Positions 56,501-64,000 of a stretch of 64,000 bases of DNA are shown piece by piece. Source of the stretch: Cronobacter malonaticus LMG 23826 (GTDB lineage: Bacteria; Pseudomonadota; Gammaproteobacteria; Enterobacterales; Enterobacteriaceae). The number at the start of each line of letters is the position of its first letter. Within the stretch, counting starts at the first letter, position 1. Both the position numbers and the translations under genes were made by a program. The stretch covers positions 2,232,001 through 2,296,000 of the forward strand of contig NZ_CP013940.1 in assembly GCF_001277215.2 (NCBI RefSeq), written 5' to 3'. The notes below the pieces were generated by a model that was not told where the DNA came from, made no database searches, and saw only the letters and a list, made by a program, of their open reading frames with translations.

Positions 56501-57663
56501 CCGCCGGTTTGCACCAGTTGCACACCGCCATCTTTGATGGTCGCATAGTTGGCCGTGCCGTCGACATTCTGCAGACCACCGCTGTTGACCGTCGCGCTGA
56601 CGGAAAGCCCGGTAGCTTCGATATGCTGCTGTGCACCGGCATCGATCTGGGTATTTGACGCCGTACCGGCGAGCTGTTGCGTGCCGCCGAAAAGATGGGC
56701 GTCAGCAGACGCGCCGCCGAGCGACACATGCTGCAGGCCGCCGCTGTTCACCTGGGTGTTTTTCGCAAGGCCGCCACGGTTGACTATCTGAGTACCGCCG
56801 TCTTTCACAATGGAGGAAATCGCCGTGCCGTCAACGGCCTGAGTGCCGCGATTATTGATTTGCGCGTCGCGGGACTGACCACCAACCTGAACCTGCTGGC
56901 TGCCGCCGTCGTTGATGCTGGTGCCGGACGCGGTGCCGGAGACCTGCTGGATGCCGCCGCCAAAGATCACGCCATCCGAGGAGGAGCCGCCGGCGCTGAC
57001 ATACTGGATGCCGCCATTATTAACGGTGGTGTTACGGGCATAACCGCCGCGCTCCACCAGTTGATGCCCACCGTCGTTGACCACGGCGGAGATAGACGTG
57101 CCGTCAACCGACTGGGTGCCGCCATTGTTGATAATCGTGGTGGTTGCCGTGCCGCTCGCCTGTACGTGCTGCTCGCCGCCATTGCCGACGACGGTATGCA
57201 CCGCTGAACCACCAACCTGCTGTACGCCACCATCAAGAACAACCGTTCTCTGCGCCTGGCCGTCCTTTTCAACGAACTGCAAACCGTCATTGATGACAGT
57301 GCCGTTCGCCACGCCCTGTTGGCGAACAATCTGAACGCCGCCGTCATTCAGCGTGGTTTTCTGCGCCAGCCCGCCTGCAACAATCTGACTGCCCAGCGTG
57401 CCGATAATATGATTTGTCGTCGTCCCGCCGACCAGGACCTGCTGGGTGCCGTTCTGCACCAGCTCATCCTGCACCGACGAGGTGACATCGGGCGTGAACG
57501 CGAACGCCCCGCCGCTGGCAAGCGAACTCCCTACCGCTGCCGTCAACAACACCGCCCCGCTGGCGCGCTTGCCCTTCGCTCGCGTGAGCTCGGAGACGAC
57601 GATAAACGCGCGCTGGACTTCACTCCACACCAGCCGGTAACTGCAATTAAGACTTCTCTTCAT
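50593..57663 (-). CDS. AIDA-type autotransporter adhesin with repeat passenger
   Basis: 2356 residues. The N-terminus (YRLVWSEVQRAFIVVSELTR) is an extended signal peptide region, followed by a hydrophobic core and likely cleavage after GGAFA (residue 55). Residues ~60 to ~1850 are AIDA-type repeats of about 19 residues (pattern GGxQxVxxGGxAxxTxVNxGG), organised in 271-residue super-repeats. A linker and autochaperone-like region follows (TGTIDPTDLTVDAGSTWLM...). The final ~290 residues form a beta-barrel (SNMWARFQAGQLSHDHGG onward) ending in LKVSF with the C-terminal Phe needed for BAM insertion. Exported by type Va secretion, likely for adhesion or autoaggregation. A heptosyltransferase gene 29 bases upstream suggests O-heptosylation of the repeats. 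GAGGG lies eight bases before the ATG. Confidence 0.92.
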   Translation of the reverse strand: MKRSLNCSYRLVWSEVQRAFIVVSELTRAKGKRASGAVLLTAAVGSSLASGGAFAFTPDVTSSVQDELVQNGTQQVLVGGTTTNHIIGTLGSQIVAGGLAQKTTLNDGGVQIVRQQGVANGTVINDGLQFVEKDGQAQRTVVLDGGVQQVGGSAVHTVVGNGGEQHVQASGTATTTIINNGGTQSVDGTSISAVVNDGGHQLVERGGYARNTTVNNGGIQYVSAGGSSSDGVIFGGGIQQVSGTASGTSINDGGSQQVQVGGQSRDAQINNRGTQAVDGTAISSIVKDGGTQIVNRGGLAKNTQVNSGGLQHVSLGGASADAHLFGGTQQLAGTASNTQIDAGAQQHIEATGLSVSATVNSGGLQNVDGTANYATIKDGGVQLVQTGGHANSTVVRSGGIQDVALGGSASDSILLGGTQQLAGNAGGTIIGDGGVQHVKTGGSASGSLINAGGLQRVDGTAKDTTINDKGIQLVNSGGLADNTAVHSGGLQYIAQGGAASEGVVFGGGIQQVSGTASGTSVNDGGSQQVQVTGKAIGTQINNRGTQAVDGTAISAVVKEGGTQLVNKGGLAKDTQVNSGGLQHVSLGGASADAHLFGGTQQLAGTASNTQIDAGGEQHIEATGLSVSATVNSGGLQNVDGTANFATVNDGGTQLIQVGGHANSTVVRSGGVQDVKLGGAASGSILLGGTQQLAGTAGDTVIGDGGVQHVQVGANASGTLINAGGLQRVDGTAKTTTINDKGIQLVNRGGKADSTAINSGGLQYVAEGGSASDSVVFGGGIQQVSGNASGTSVNDGGSQQVQVTGQATGTQINNRGTQAVDGTAISAIVKDGGTQIVNSGGLAKNTQVNSGGLQHVSVGGASADAHLFGGVQQLAGTASNTQIDSGAEQHIEATGKSVSATVNSGGLQNVDGTANYATINDGGVQLVQNGGHANSTVVRSGGVQDVKLGGAASDSVLLGGIQSVSGTAGRTVIGQGAIQHVKIGGLAFASLVNAGGLQRVDGTATSAVVNKDGIQFVNSGGLARATTVNSGGLEHINFGGASSDGVIFGGGAQVVAGMASGTSISDGGVQLVTKTGMANDTHVNRGGVQSVDGTVTSAVVKDGGTQIINNGGLARGSIVTSGGLQHINKGGASSTAKIFAGGTQVVAGTASGTSIGDRGTQLVQETGKAVDAQINQGGTQSVDGTAISAVINDGGLQLVNVGGLAAGSIVHSGGVQHVKLGGAASDGTVFGGGTQLVEGTASGTSISDGGVQLIMASGHAKGTLVNSGGVQRVDGQSFDAVINNGGQQIVDPYGWSRSTVINAGGTQILSNSAVAISTVMNGGEQHVNNGAQALATRLLGGTQNIGSGGKAFDTRVEKGGVQNVNSGGYTYGGTIATGGRENVFTGGTTDFTVVEGTQIVDGHSIVTILQNNGYQRVNKDALADVTMVFGNGVMDVYGTSIGSELYENGEQRVYAGANVTSTWLNDDAKQTVYNGAVVTETNNRGGEQNLLSGGRAVNTSMDTGAVQNIAAGATAETTVLINGSVQNVRGTADGAELAADAVQNVYRGGVAKNTSLYGRTAQNIYNGGQTFNTNIEYGGVQNVLTGGTATSTTINLGGTQNVNSGGTVISTIIKAGGIQNVNDGGIVIDNTVVGDQVVNNGGTVASSTVSENGSQSVTLGGTAIATTVTKGGVQYIRKGGVADQTIIHEGGMLAVADAAEATNIDLNSGAGIIAGTDTTVNGTNALGQFSIANKLANSVLLEGGGVLSVAADGIANNTVVQNGGKLNVADGGILTGTTELKDGSAIAGNVTNTGKLSVTTDKSDNTIAANISGTGSLYKEGDGKLTVSGILNQTGGTWLQSGTLVFSGLEAVTDVIAQLGTSLQLTNGASLTGTIDPTDLTVDAGSTWLMTGNSLLNDLTLGGTIDYQAPTGAFVPKTLTVTNLTGNGGTITLNTLFQGGTATTDSLILNGGTATGNTRIAIRNQGGLGARTTGDGIQVVNAINGATTTDDAFSLANNLQAGAYNYSLRQGAGNESWYLTTASGSGDENGPQNYRSAMYLYSSLYAQAMDYDSALLGSLDSRRYAARSPSEDGSNMWARFQAGQLSHDHGGSDLRNGNTPESKGGYTFLQIGSDLWRGQASSMEWGVGIYGAAGLSAIDVQRSEKSKAGTVRDDAYSAGLYVNGVHESGWWVDVVAQGTRHNFDTDPRDGDGMKTHGWGYVGSFETGLPFDIGSGLVLEPQVQYQYRGVNLKDGDDDAADVQFGDGHSQQVRAGLRFGNNATLKESGNPPPVSWWVRPSFIQTFDSKGDVNVSAPGVAGSEVSFNPDQDGTAAALDVGIDGQIRDNVTLGVRAGYTKTIDDAGTGGYGGQVTLKVSF
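54510..57150 (-). repeat. 813-bp tandem super-repeat in the autotransporter gene
   Basis: Landmarks recur at exactly 813-base spacing. The GGGIQQVSG-type codon block lies at 54510, 55323, 56136 and 56949; the SADAHLFGG block at 55068, 55881 and 56694. 813 bases is 271 codons, so frame is kept. Units from about 54.8 to 56.9 kb are close to identical; the most C-terminal unit (from 54510) is more diverged. Boundaries are approximate. Confidence 0.85.
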
Positions 57664-57692
57664 ATTGATGCCCTCGAAACCCGCTCAGACGC

Positions 57693-58955
57693 TCAGGCGG
57701 CGTGCTGATTTGGGTCTGCCAATGCTGTTGTTTTGATGTCGAATGGGTTGCTTTTCAGGGAGATCAGCCGACGTAAGTGACCAATCACCTGTTTACCCGT
57801 GATAAAACGCGTGCACTCGTACTGCCGGTCCGTGCCTTTGTGGCGCGGACACCAGAAATAGTCCTGATGGTCAAAATTAAGCCGCACGTCATCCCAGCAG
57901 CCGTTGCAGACGTGGGTATTGATAACGCGCCAGGGGGTATAAAATTCGCTGGCCGGGAGGCTGAAACCGCTTATCAGCACCACCGGAATGCGACAGCCCC
58001 AGGCAAGCCAGGAAAGGCCGCTGCCGAGACCGATGAAAAATTCCGCGTGTTCGAGCAGCGCCACGCGATCGCGCAGCGGCAGGTTGCCGGTGAAATCTTC
58101 AGCGCCATGGGGGATTTTGTTCCAGACATAACCCCGCCCGACGACGCGCTCTTTGTCGATGCACAGTACGCGGTAGCCCTGCGCTTTCAGAAATTCGATC
58201 ACCTCATGCCAGCCGGTGCCGTTATTCCAGAATTTGGCCTGGCTGGTGGATTGCGTGGCGATGCAGACGTAGGGCTCGGCTATCTGGCGCGGCGAATGGA
58301 CGCGCAGATCGGGGACGATTTCGCTCGGGTCGACGCCGAGAATATGGCCTGCCGTGCGGTGTAACCCGACCGCGCGAAAGTCAAACGGCTGCTTGTCGAG
58401 ATCGCCCTGAAAGAACAGCCCGACGCGCCAGGTGGCGTAAGGCGGCTCGCGATGCGTACGCTGGCTTGCCCAATTCTCCGGTGCGTAAAACTGCAGTTCC
58501 GGGTAGACGGGCGCGAAAAGATCGATAATCGGCTGCGCCATGGTGCATTCCACCTGGCAGCCGTAGGTCTGGCGAAAACGTTCGGCATAAGGCACCCATC
58601 CCACCAGGTCGCCCAGCGTGCCGGTGGGAAAGGAGATCAGCACCGGCTTGTCGCGCATATCAAGCGCGTGATCGAGCAGCGGTTCACTCTGCCCTTTTTT
58701 CCAGACCTGCAAGCGAAACGGGACATAGTATTTTTTAGTACTAATCACCCAGCCTTCGGCGATATCACTCGCAAAAAGTATATTTCCCGTTTCGTCATCG
58801 CTTATTTCGACGCGCCAGTCGCCTGCCGGAAGCAGCAGCCTGGCGCCATCGTTAAAATCGTACAAAATGCCTTCCGGCCCCTGCTGCGTGGGTATTTCCG
58901 GGGGTGAAATAAAGGCGTAGCCATTACTGGCAGATGAAGAAAGCGTCATCGCCAT
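57693..58955 (-). CDS. Autotransporter heptosyltransferase (TibC/Aah, BAHT family)
   Basis: 420 residues. Matches the family that O-heptosylates AIDA-I/TibA-type passengers in the cytoplasm with ADP-heptose. Seen: the N-terminal beta-rich part (FNDGARLLLPAGDWRVEISDDETG), the GT-B fold (LISFPTGTLGDLVGWVPYAERF, EPYVCIATQSTSQAKFWNN, HAEFFIGLGSGLSWLAWGCRIPVVLISGFSLP) and a C-terminal cysteine group CNGCWDDVR...YFWCPRHK...YEC. That gives C-x2-C and two further Cys, as in the iron-binding site of TibC. Start at 58955 with AAGG upstream. First gene of an operon with the adhesin. Confidence 0.92.
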   Translation of the reverse strand: MAMTLSSSASNGYAFISPPEIPTQQGPEGILYDFNDGARLLLPAGDWRVEISDDETGNILFASDIAEGWVISTKKYYVPFRLQVWKKGQSEPLLDHALDMRDKPVLISFPTGTLGDLVGWVPYAERFRQTYGCQVECTMAQPIIDLFAPVYPELQFYAPENWASQRTHREPPYATWRVGLFFQGDLDKQPFDFRAVGLHRTAGHILGVDPSEIVPDLRVHSPRQIAEPYVCIATQSTSQAKFWNNGTGWHEVIEFLKAQGYRVLCIDKERVVGRGYVWNKIPHGAEDFTGNLPLRDRVALLEHAEFFIGLGSGLSWLAWGCRIPVVLISGFSLPASEFYTPWRVINTHVCNGCWDDVRLNFDHQDYFWCPRHKGTDRQYECTRFITGKQVIGHLRRLISLKSNPFDIKTTALADPNQHAA

Positions 58956-59722
58956 ACCTACCTTAATTATCTGTATCAGGGTTATGCTGCTATTAAATAA
59001 TTAACCCAACGTGTTTTAAGTACACGTCAACTCTCGGACCGTTGTTGCCCGAGACAGTTATTTATCTGACATCTTGCCCATCCGTTGAGCCGTCCGAATG
59101 CAGGTTTTAGTGTAGCTACATCGTTACTTATTGCAAATTTTTACCAAATATAAATATCGTTAATAATCATAGAGTTATGTAAATGTCACCCTGAGTGACT
59201 TTTCACTAAAGCTAAACTTTACAAGCATTTAGCTCTGCTATAGAGACACACTTTTAGGATTATCCTCACCTTGCAATATGCAGATCAGGCTATTTTGGGG
59301 CGGGAAGAATATATTACGCAGCGGTAAGCCTGACGCTGAAAGCATATTCTTTATTTAATTTCAATAGGAAAAACGGAAGCTATAGGCTTTTTCTTAAGAC
59401 AGATATTAGTAGGGAACACTATGGTGTAGAGAATTAATTAATGAATAAAAATTAAACAACCCACCTCGAATTGAGACGTCAATAAGAATTAATGAGTTTC
59501 GTTTATAAACGATAATAGATATTCCGAAACGTTTTGGCCGGCTGAATATATTTTGCGCGTTTTGTCTTATTATTGCGAACGAACTCACAAGTTAGTTGTA
59601 CAATAAAGACCAACTGATAACGTTTTGTCATCCTTCCTTAACGGATAAGCAACAGAAACGAAGCGGTGGCAGCTTTTCCATTATGAAACAGCGTTTTCAA
59701 TTCCTTTCTGGCCAGGTGGAAG
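58956..59722. other. AT-rich intergenic region upstream of the adhesin operon
   Basis: About 770 bases of markedly low GC between the heptosyltransferase and the pykF promoter. A 60-codon minus-strand ORF at 59406-59588 lacks a ribosome site and family. The base composition suggests H-NS control of the adhesin operon or old horizontal DNA. No specific operator or insertion sequence is recognisable. Confidence 0.5.
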
Positions 59723-59723
59723 C

Positions 59724-59758
59724 TATAATGCGGGCATTCTAACTTGAATGGTTTCAGC
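59724..59758 (+). promoter_or_regulatory. pykF promoter (-10) and Cra (FruR) operator
   Basis: TATAAT at 59724-59729 is a consensus -10; no strong -35 is visible. Downstream, TGAATGGTTTCAGC (59745-59758; reverse GCTGAAACCATTCA) fits the Cra consensus GCTGAAWCGNTTCA except at one centre base. A Cra site just after the start point is how E. coli pykF is repressed when glycolytic intermediates are low. Confidence 0.75.
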
Positions 59759-59961
59759 ACATTGGATATCGCCTTTACCGTCGAACAATCGCTTAACCGC
59801 CGCCAGGCTGAACCACAAGCACACTTTCTCCTGCACGCTTTTTTGATGTCACCTATCCTTAGGCTGTGGCATCACAACTTTCGCAACACAAGTTTACCCG
59901 AACGGCAGAGCACGCCGCAGGGCATGATTTCCATATCCTTCAACTAAAGATTAAGACTGTC

Positions 59962-61374
59962 ATGAAAAAGACGAAAATTGTTTGCACCATCGGCCCGAAA
60001 ACCGAATCCGAAGAAATGCTGACCAAAATGCTCGACGCGGGCATGAACGTGATGCGCCTTAACTTCTCTCACGGCGATTACGAAGAACATGGTCAGCGCA
60101 TCAAAAACCTGCGCAACGTTCTCGCGAAAACCGGCAAACAAGCCGCTATCCTGCTGGACACCAAAGGCCCGGAAATCCGCACCATCAAACTGGAAGGCGG
60201 CAACGACGTCTCCCTGAAAGCGGGCCAGACCTTTACCTTCACCACTGACAAATCCGTTGTCGGCAACAGCGAAATCGTTGCAGTGACCTACGAAGGCTTC
60301 ACCAAAGATCTCTCCGTCGGCAACACCGTGCTGGTGGATGACGGCCTGATCGGCATGGAAGTCACAGCCATCGAAGGCAACAAAGTCATCTGTAAAGTGC
60401 TGAACAACGGCGATCTGGGCGAAAACAAAGGCGTTAACCTGCCGGGTGTTTCCATCGCGCTGCCGGCACTGGCGGAAAAAGACAAGAAAGATCTGATTTT
60501 CGGTTGCGAGCAGGGCGTCGACTTTGTCGCGGCTTCCTTTATCCGTAAGCGTTCTGACGTCGAAGAGATTCGCCAGCACCTGAAAGCGCACGGCGGCGAG
60601 CACATCCAGATCATCTCCAAAATCGAAAACCAGGAAGGCCTGAACAACTTCGACGACATCCTCGAAGCGTCTGACGGCATCATGGTGGCACGTGGCGACC
60701 TGGGCGTGGAAATCCCGGTTGAAGAAGTGATCTTCGCTCAGAAGATGATGATTGAGAAATGTATCCGCGCGCGCAAAGTGGTCATCACCGCGACCCAGAT
60801 GCTGGATTCTATGATCAAGAACCCGCGCCCGACGCGCGCTGAAGCTGGCGACGTGGCGAACGCCATCCTCGACGGCACCGATGCCGTGATGCTGTCTGGC
60901 GAATCCGCCAAAGGTAAATACCCGCTGGAAGCCGTGACCATCATGGCGACCATCTGCGAGCGTACCGACCGCGTGATGACCAGCCGTCTGGAGTTCAATA
61001 ACGACAGCCGTAAACTGCGTATCACCGAAGCCGTCTGCCGCGGTGCGGTGGAAACTGCCGAGAAACTGGAAGCGCCGCTGATCGTGGTCGCGACCGAAGG
61101 CGGTAAATCCGCGAAGTCCGTTCGTAAATACTTCCCGGACGCGACTATCCTTGCGCTGACCACCAACGAACTGACCGCGCGTCAGCTGGTGCTGAGCAAA
61201 GGCGTGGTGCCGCAGCTGGTGAAAGAGATCTCCTCTACCGATGACTTCTACCGTCTGGGTAAAGACGCCGCGCTGGAAAGCGGTCTCGCGAAGAAAGGCG
61301 ATGTAGTCGTGATGGTGTCTGGCGCGCTGGTGCCGAGCGGTACTACCAATACCGCGTCTGTTCACGTCCTGTAA
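59962..61374 (+). CDS. pykF: Pyruvate kinase I PykF
   Basis: 470 residues, equal to E. coli PykF. Fructose-1,6-bisphosphate-activated enzyme converting PEP and ADP to pyruvate and [35 protein letters not shown], the active-site [18 protein letters not shown] (catalytic Lys), [13 protein letters not shown] and [38 protein letters not shown] are intact. Start at 59962; the frame from 59866 covers the leader. Codon use is strongly biased, as for highly expressed genes. Confidence 0.98.
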   Translation: MKKTKIVCTIGPKTESEEMLTKMLDAGMNVMRLNFSHGDYEEHGQRIKNLRNVLAKTGKQAAILLDTKGPEIRTIKLEGGNDVSLKAGQTFTFTTDKSVVGNSEIVAVTYEGFTKDLSVGNTVLVDDGLIGMEVTAIEGNKVICKVLNNGDLGENKGVNLPGVSIALPALAEKDKKDLIFGCEQGVDFVAASFIRKRSDVEEIRQHLKAHGGEHIQIISKIENQEGLNNFDDILEASDGIMVARGDLGVEIPVEEVIFAQKMMIEKCIRARKVVITATQMLDSMIKNPRPTRAEAGDVANAILDGTDAVMLSGESAKGKYPLEAVTIMATICERTDRVMTSRLEFNNDSRKLRITEAVCRGAVETAEKLEAPLIVVATEGGKSAKSVRKYFPDATILALTTNELTARQLVLSKGVVPQLVKEISSTDDFYRLGKDAALESGLAKKGDVVVMVSGALVPSGTTNTASVHVL

Positions 61375-61402
61375 TAATATCCACCCTTTTATAAACGTGA
61401 TT

Positions 61403-61428
61403 AAAAAGGCGCCGAAAGGCGCCTTTTA
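61403..61428 (+). terminator. Intrinsic terminator after pykF
   Basis: AAAAGGCGCC-GAAA-GGCGCCTTTT, 28 bases past the stop: a 10-bp stem with a GAAA tetraloop. Confidence 0.9.
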
Positions 61429-61612
61429 ATTTGGCTTAAATAGACGCTGTGAATAAAAAAGCAAATCGGATTTCACTATTTAAGATTCTTTTTTTCTAAG
61501 ATGAATCCGATGAAAGTTAGCTGTTTTCCCTCAATTTTTTTAATGATCCGCACAATGTCGATGCTTCTTTGAGCGAACGATCAAAATTAAGCGTATTCCC
61601 ATCAAAAAAATA

Positions 61613-61641
61613 TTCTCAACCTAAAAAACTTTGTGTAATAC
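61613..61641 (+). promoter_or_regulatory. lpp promoter
   Basis: TAATAC at 61636-61641 with TTCTCA 17 bases upstream (61613-61618), in an AT-rich context almost identical to the E. coli lpp promoter. The 5' leader (GCTACATGGAGATTAACTCA) is also conserved. Confidence 0.85.
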
Positions 61642-61674
61642 TTGTAACGCTACATGGAGATTAACTCAATCTAG

Positions 61675-61923
<249 letters not shown>

Positions 61924-61941
61924 TAGTACCGTGTGAAAGAA

Positions 61942-61971
61942 AAATGGCGCACATTGTGCGCCATTTTTTTT
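61942..61971 (+). terminator. Intrinsic terminator after lpp
   Basis: AAATGGCGCAC-AT-TGTGCGCCATTT followed by T, about 18 bases past the stop. Confidence 0.92.
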
Positions 61972-62075
61972 GCCTGTCTCCTGCCCTCAACGCCTCTCCT
62001 GTTTTTACTCTCTGCACTGATAACCAAAACCCGACGCCATAGACTTCCGTATCACCGGGATGCAGCCATACACGA

Positions 62076-63110
62076 TCACTGAATCGTTACGCGTCCTGCT
62101 GAAGGCTCTGCCGCGTCAGACAGCGCCTCACCGCCTGACGGCGCCACAGCCGCTTTAACGCTCTGTATCGTCGTCACGGGCGCGGGCGTCGCGCTGTGGG
62201 CGTCCACTACTACCGGATAGCCTGCGCGGCGCGTCAGCGCGTTATCCACCGCCGCCGCGTCGGTGCCCGCGTCGTCAATAAACTGTCCGAAAGCGGCGTT
62301 AATCGCTACCGGCATGGTCTGCGGGTTATCCGCGTCGCTGCGCGAGAGCGGCTGATGGACTTCCACATAGCGTCTGCCGTCCGGCTCCGTCGAGTATTTG
62401 ACCGGTTCATTGATAATTTGCACCCGTGTGCCCCACGCCACCTGGGTAAACAGCGCTTTGATATCGGCGGCGCGCATACGGATACAGCCGGAGCTGGCGC
62501 GCAGCCCGATACTACTGCGGGCATTGGTGCCGTGAATAAGATATTCGCCGCCGCCCTGCTGTAAACGCAGCGCAAAGCGCCCTAATGGGTTATTTGGCCC
62601 GGCGGGTATCACGGCAGGCAGCGTAATGCCCTGCGCCTGCGAACGGGCGCGCATGGCGGCCGTAGGCGTCCAGGTGGGGTTTGGGATTTTCTGGATGATG
62701 CGGGTGGTCATGACCGGCGTTTCGCGCCCCGTCAGGCCGATGCCTATCGGATAGACCTCCACGCGGTTCTCGCCGGGCGGATAGTAGTAAAGACGCAGTT
62801 CAGCGAGATTAACCACAATGCCCTCGCGCGGCGTGTCGGGCAGCAGCATTTGCGAAGGGATCGTCAGCTCGCTGCCCGGCATCGGCAGATAAGGGTCAAC
62901 GGTGTTATTGGCCTCCAGCAGCAGCAATACGCCGGTCTGATATCGCTCAGCGATTTTCTCAAGGCTTTGACTGTTTGCAGGAACAAGCCAGGTCTGATTC
63001 TGACCAATCAGGCGGCTGCCGGGCGGCGGGAGCGGATAATCCACCGCCGACGCCTGCGTCGCGCCCATCAGCAGCAGCGCGAACAGCGGGAAGGAAAAAA
63101 TCGGTTTCAT
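62076..63110 (-). CDS. ldtE: L,D-transpeptidase LdtE (YnhG)
   Basis: 344 residues from the ATG at 63110 (E. coli LdtE 334). Signal peptide [21 protein letters not shown], a LysM-like segment ([28 protein letters not shown]), then the YkuD domain with catalytic His in YLIHGTNA and Cys in [16 protein letters not shown]. It forms meso-DAP-meso-DAP crosslinks in the periplasm. The C-terminal ~60 residues (alanine/proline-rich) differ from E. coli. A GTG at 63116 is an alternative start. Confidence 0.93.
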   Translation of the reverse strand: MKPIFSFPLFALLLMGATQASAVDYPLPPPGSRLIGQNQTWLVPANSQSLEKIAERYQTGVLLLLEANNTVDPYLPMPGSELTIPSQMLLPDTPREGIVVNLAELRLYYYPPGENRVEVYPIGIGLTGRETPVMTTRIIQKIPNPTWTPTAAMRARSQAQGITLPAVIPAGPNNPLGRFALRLQQGGGEYLIHGTNARSSIGLRASSGCIRMRAADIKALFTQVAWGTRVQIINEPVKYSTEPDGRRYVEVHQPLSRSDADNPQTMPVAINAAFGQFIDDAGTDAAAVDNALTRRAGYPVVVDAHSATPAPVTTIQSVKAAVAPSGGEALSDAAEPSAGRVTIQ

Positions 63111-63204
63111 AAGCACGACCTGTTTTCACCGGCGAGGCCGGAATGCAGAACATCCGCGAGGCCCGGGCAGGCCACGCGTGACGAGGAAAAGCCGTGCTTT
63201 AAGA

Positions 63205-63621
63205 TTAGCTCAGGTCGGCGGCTTTCGCGCGAATCGCGCGGATCATTGCCTCTAAGCCCTGAGAGCGGGACGGGGTGAGGTGCTGGGTAAGCGACATCTC
63301 TTCAAACCACGGACGCACGTCGAAGTTCACGATATCCTGCGCCGTCATCTGCTGGTAGAGCGCGAACACCACGGCGATAAGCCCTTTTACGATGGCGGCA
63401 TCGCTGTCGCCGCGCATCTCAATCACGCCGTTTTCGCCGGGGTTCATCACAATCCAGACCTGGCTCTGGCAGCCCTGAATGCGGTGCGCGGGCGTGCGTT
63501 CGGCGTCGTCGAGCGGTGCCAGGCGCTGGCCCAGCTCGATGATATAGAGATACTTTTCTTCCCAGTTGGCGCAGCGGTTGAAATTACGCAGCAGTTTTTC
63601 TTTTTCCGGCAAACCAGCCAT
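63205..63621 (-). CDS. sufE: Cysteine desulfurase activator SufE
   Basis: 138 residues, equal to E. coli Suf[13 protein letters not shown] contains the sulfur-accepting cysteine near residue 51. It takes persulfide sulfur from SufS for Fe-S assembly under oxidative stress or iron limitation. [25 protein letters not shown] is typical. 11 bases after the sufS stop; the last gene of the suf operon. Confidence 0.96.
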   Translation of the reverse strand: MAGLPEKEKLLRNFNRCANWEEKYLYIIELGQRLAPLDDAERTPAHRIQGCQSQVWIVMNPGENGVIEMRGDSDAAIVKGLIAVVFALYQQMTAQDIVNFDVRPWFEEMSLTQHLTPSRSQGLEAMIRAIRAKAADLS

Positions 63622-63632
63622 TCTCGCTCCTA

Positions 63633-64000
63633 TTAGCCTAACAAACGATGAATGCGGATAAGCCCGGCCACCAGCCGGTCCACTTCATCTTCGGTATTGT
63701 ACATCGCGAGCGACGCACGGCACATCGCAGGCACGCCGTAAAACTCCATCAGCGGCATCGCGCAGTGATGGCCGGTGCGCACCGCAATACCGTAATTATC
63801 GAGAAAACTGCCCACGTCATAGGCGTGGTGCTTGCCAAGATTAAACGCGATAACGCCAAGGCGCTCTGCCGGACCGTAAATCTGTAAGTCCGGCACCGCC
63901 TGTAACTCGCGCAGCGCATAAGCCATCAGCGTGCGCTCGTAATCGTGAATATTCTCAAGGCCGATAGCGTCGACATAATCCATCGCCGCGCCAAGGGCAA
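63633..64000 (-). CDS. sufS: Cysteine desulfurase SufS, C-terminal part (cut by window)
   Basis: The last ~122 codons of sufS; the 5' part lies beyond the window. [40 protein letters not shown] includes the active-site cysteine (E. coli Cys364) and the usual C-terminus. A PLP enzyme that mobilises sulfur from cysteine for SufE. The in-frame methionine at 63983 is internal, not a start. Confidence 0.95.
   Translation of the reverse strand, partial: ALGAAMDYVDAIGLENIHDYERTLMAYALRELQAVPDLQIYGPAERLGVIAFNLGKHHAYDVGSFLDNYGIAVRTGHHCAMPLMEFYGVPAMCRASLAMYNTEDEVDRLVAGLIRIHRLLG

Overview
The window is a high-GC enterobacterial chromosome segment with one long AT-rich gap. Gene order and protein sequences are close to E. 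coli and Salmonella: complete hyc and hyp formate-hydrogenlyase operons with fhlA, betTIBA, puuPADRCB, and pykF-lpp-ldtE-sufE-sufS. The GC content, the gene mix and the 'GGCGGGTGCGC...TTACCCGCCCTAC' REP-type repeats suggest Cronobacter or a close relative such as Franconibacter or Siccibacter. The genus is an inference.

Layout. (1) 1-3361 is the remnant of a type VI secretion locus. tssB and tssC are intact, but the 5' part of tssK is joined out of frame to the 3' part of a vgrG, so the genes normally between them are missing here. (2) 3.9-5.6 kb has a small exported protein, a P-loop ATPase and a Fic-domain protein. (3) 5.9-11.9 kb is the choline-to-glycine-betaine osmoprotectant locus betT / betI-betB-betA. 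(4) 12.0-17.8 kb holds a LysR / metallo-hydrolase pair, a GFA-family protein, an IraP-like anti-adapter, a small orphan ORF, and an MFS exporter with its divergent LysR. (5) 17.8-41.2 kb is an anaerobic formate/hydrogen island: a selenocysteine FdhF, a NiCoT nickel permease, hypF, a second cysteine-type FdhF, hydN, glgS, hycI-hycA, hypABCDE and fhlA. (6) 42.4-50.1 kb is the putrescine utilisation locus puuP-puuA / puuD-puuR-puuC-puuB. (7) 50.6-59.0 kb is a two-gene operon for a 2356-residue AIDA-type autotransporter and its heptosyltransferase, preceded by about 0.8 kb of AT-rich DNA. (8) 59.7-64 kb is core genome: pykF, lpp, ldtE, sufE and partial sufS.

How the genes work together. Formate is oxidised by FdhF and electrons pass through the HycB/HydN/HycF iron-sulfur proteins to the membrane hydrogenase HycCDEFG. 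HypA-F, HycI and the nickel permease mature and supply that hydrogenase. FhlA with sigma-54 should control it: three good -24/-12 elements (before fdhF, hycA and hypA) and a repeated candidate FhlA box are visible.

Most notable points: a selenocysteine/cysteine pair of FDH-H enzymes in one locus; a conserved structured element of about 160 nt ending in an intrinsic terminator, present five times at three loci and three times in a 361-bp tandem array; REP-type repeats inside the hyc operon; an exact 813-bp super-repeat in the adhesin gene; and the tssK'-'vgrG deletion junction.
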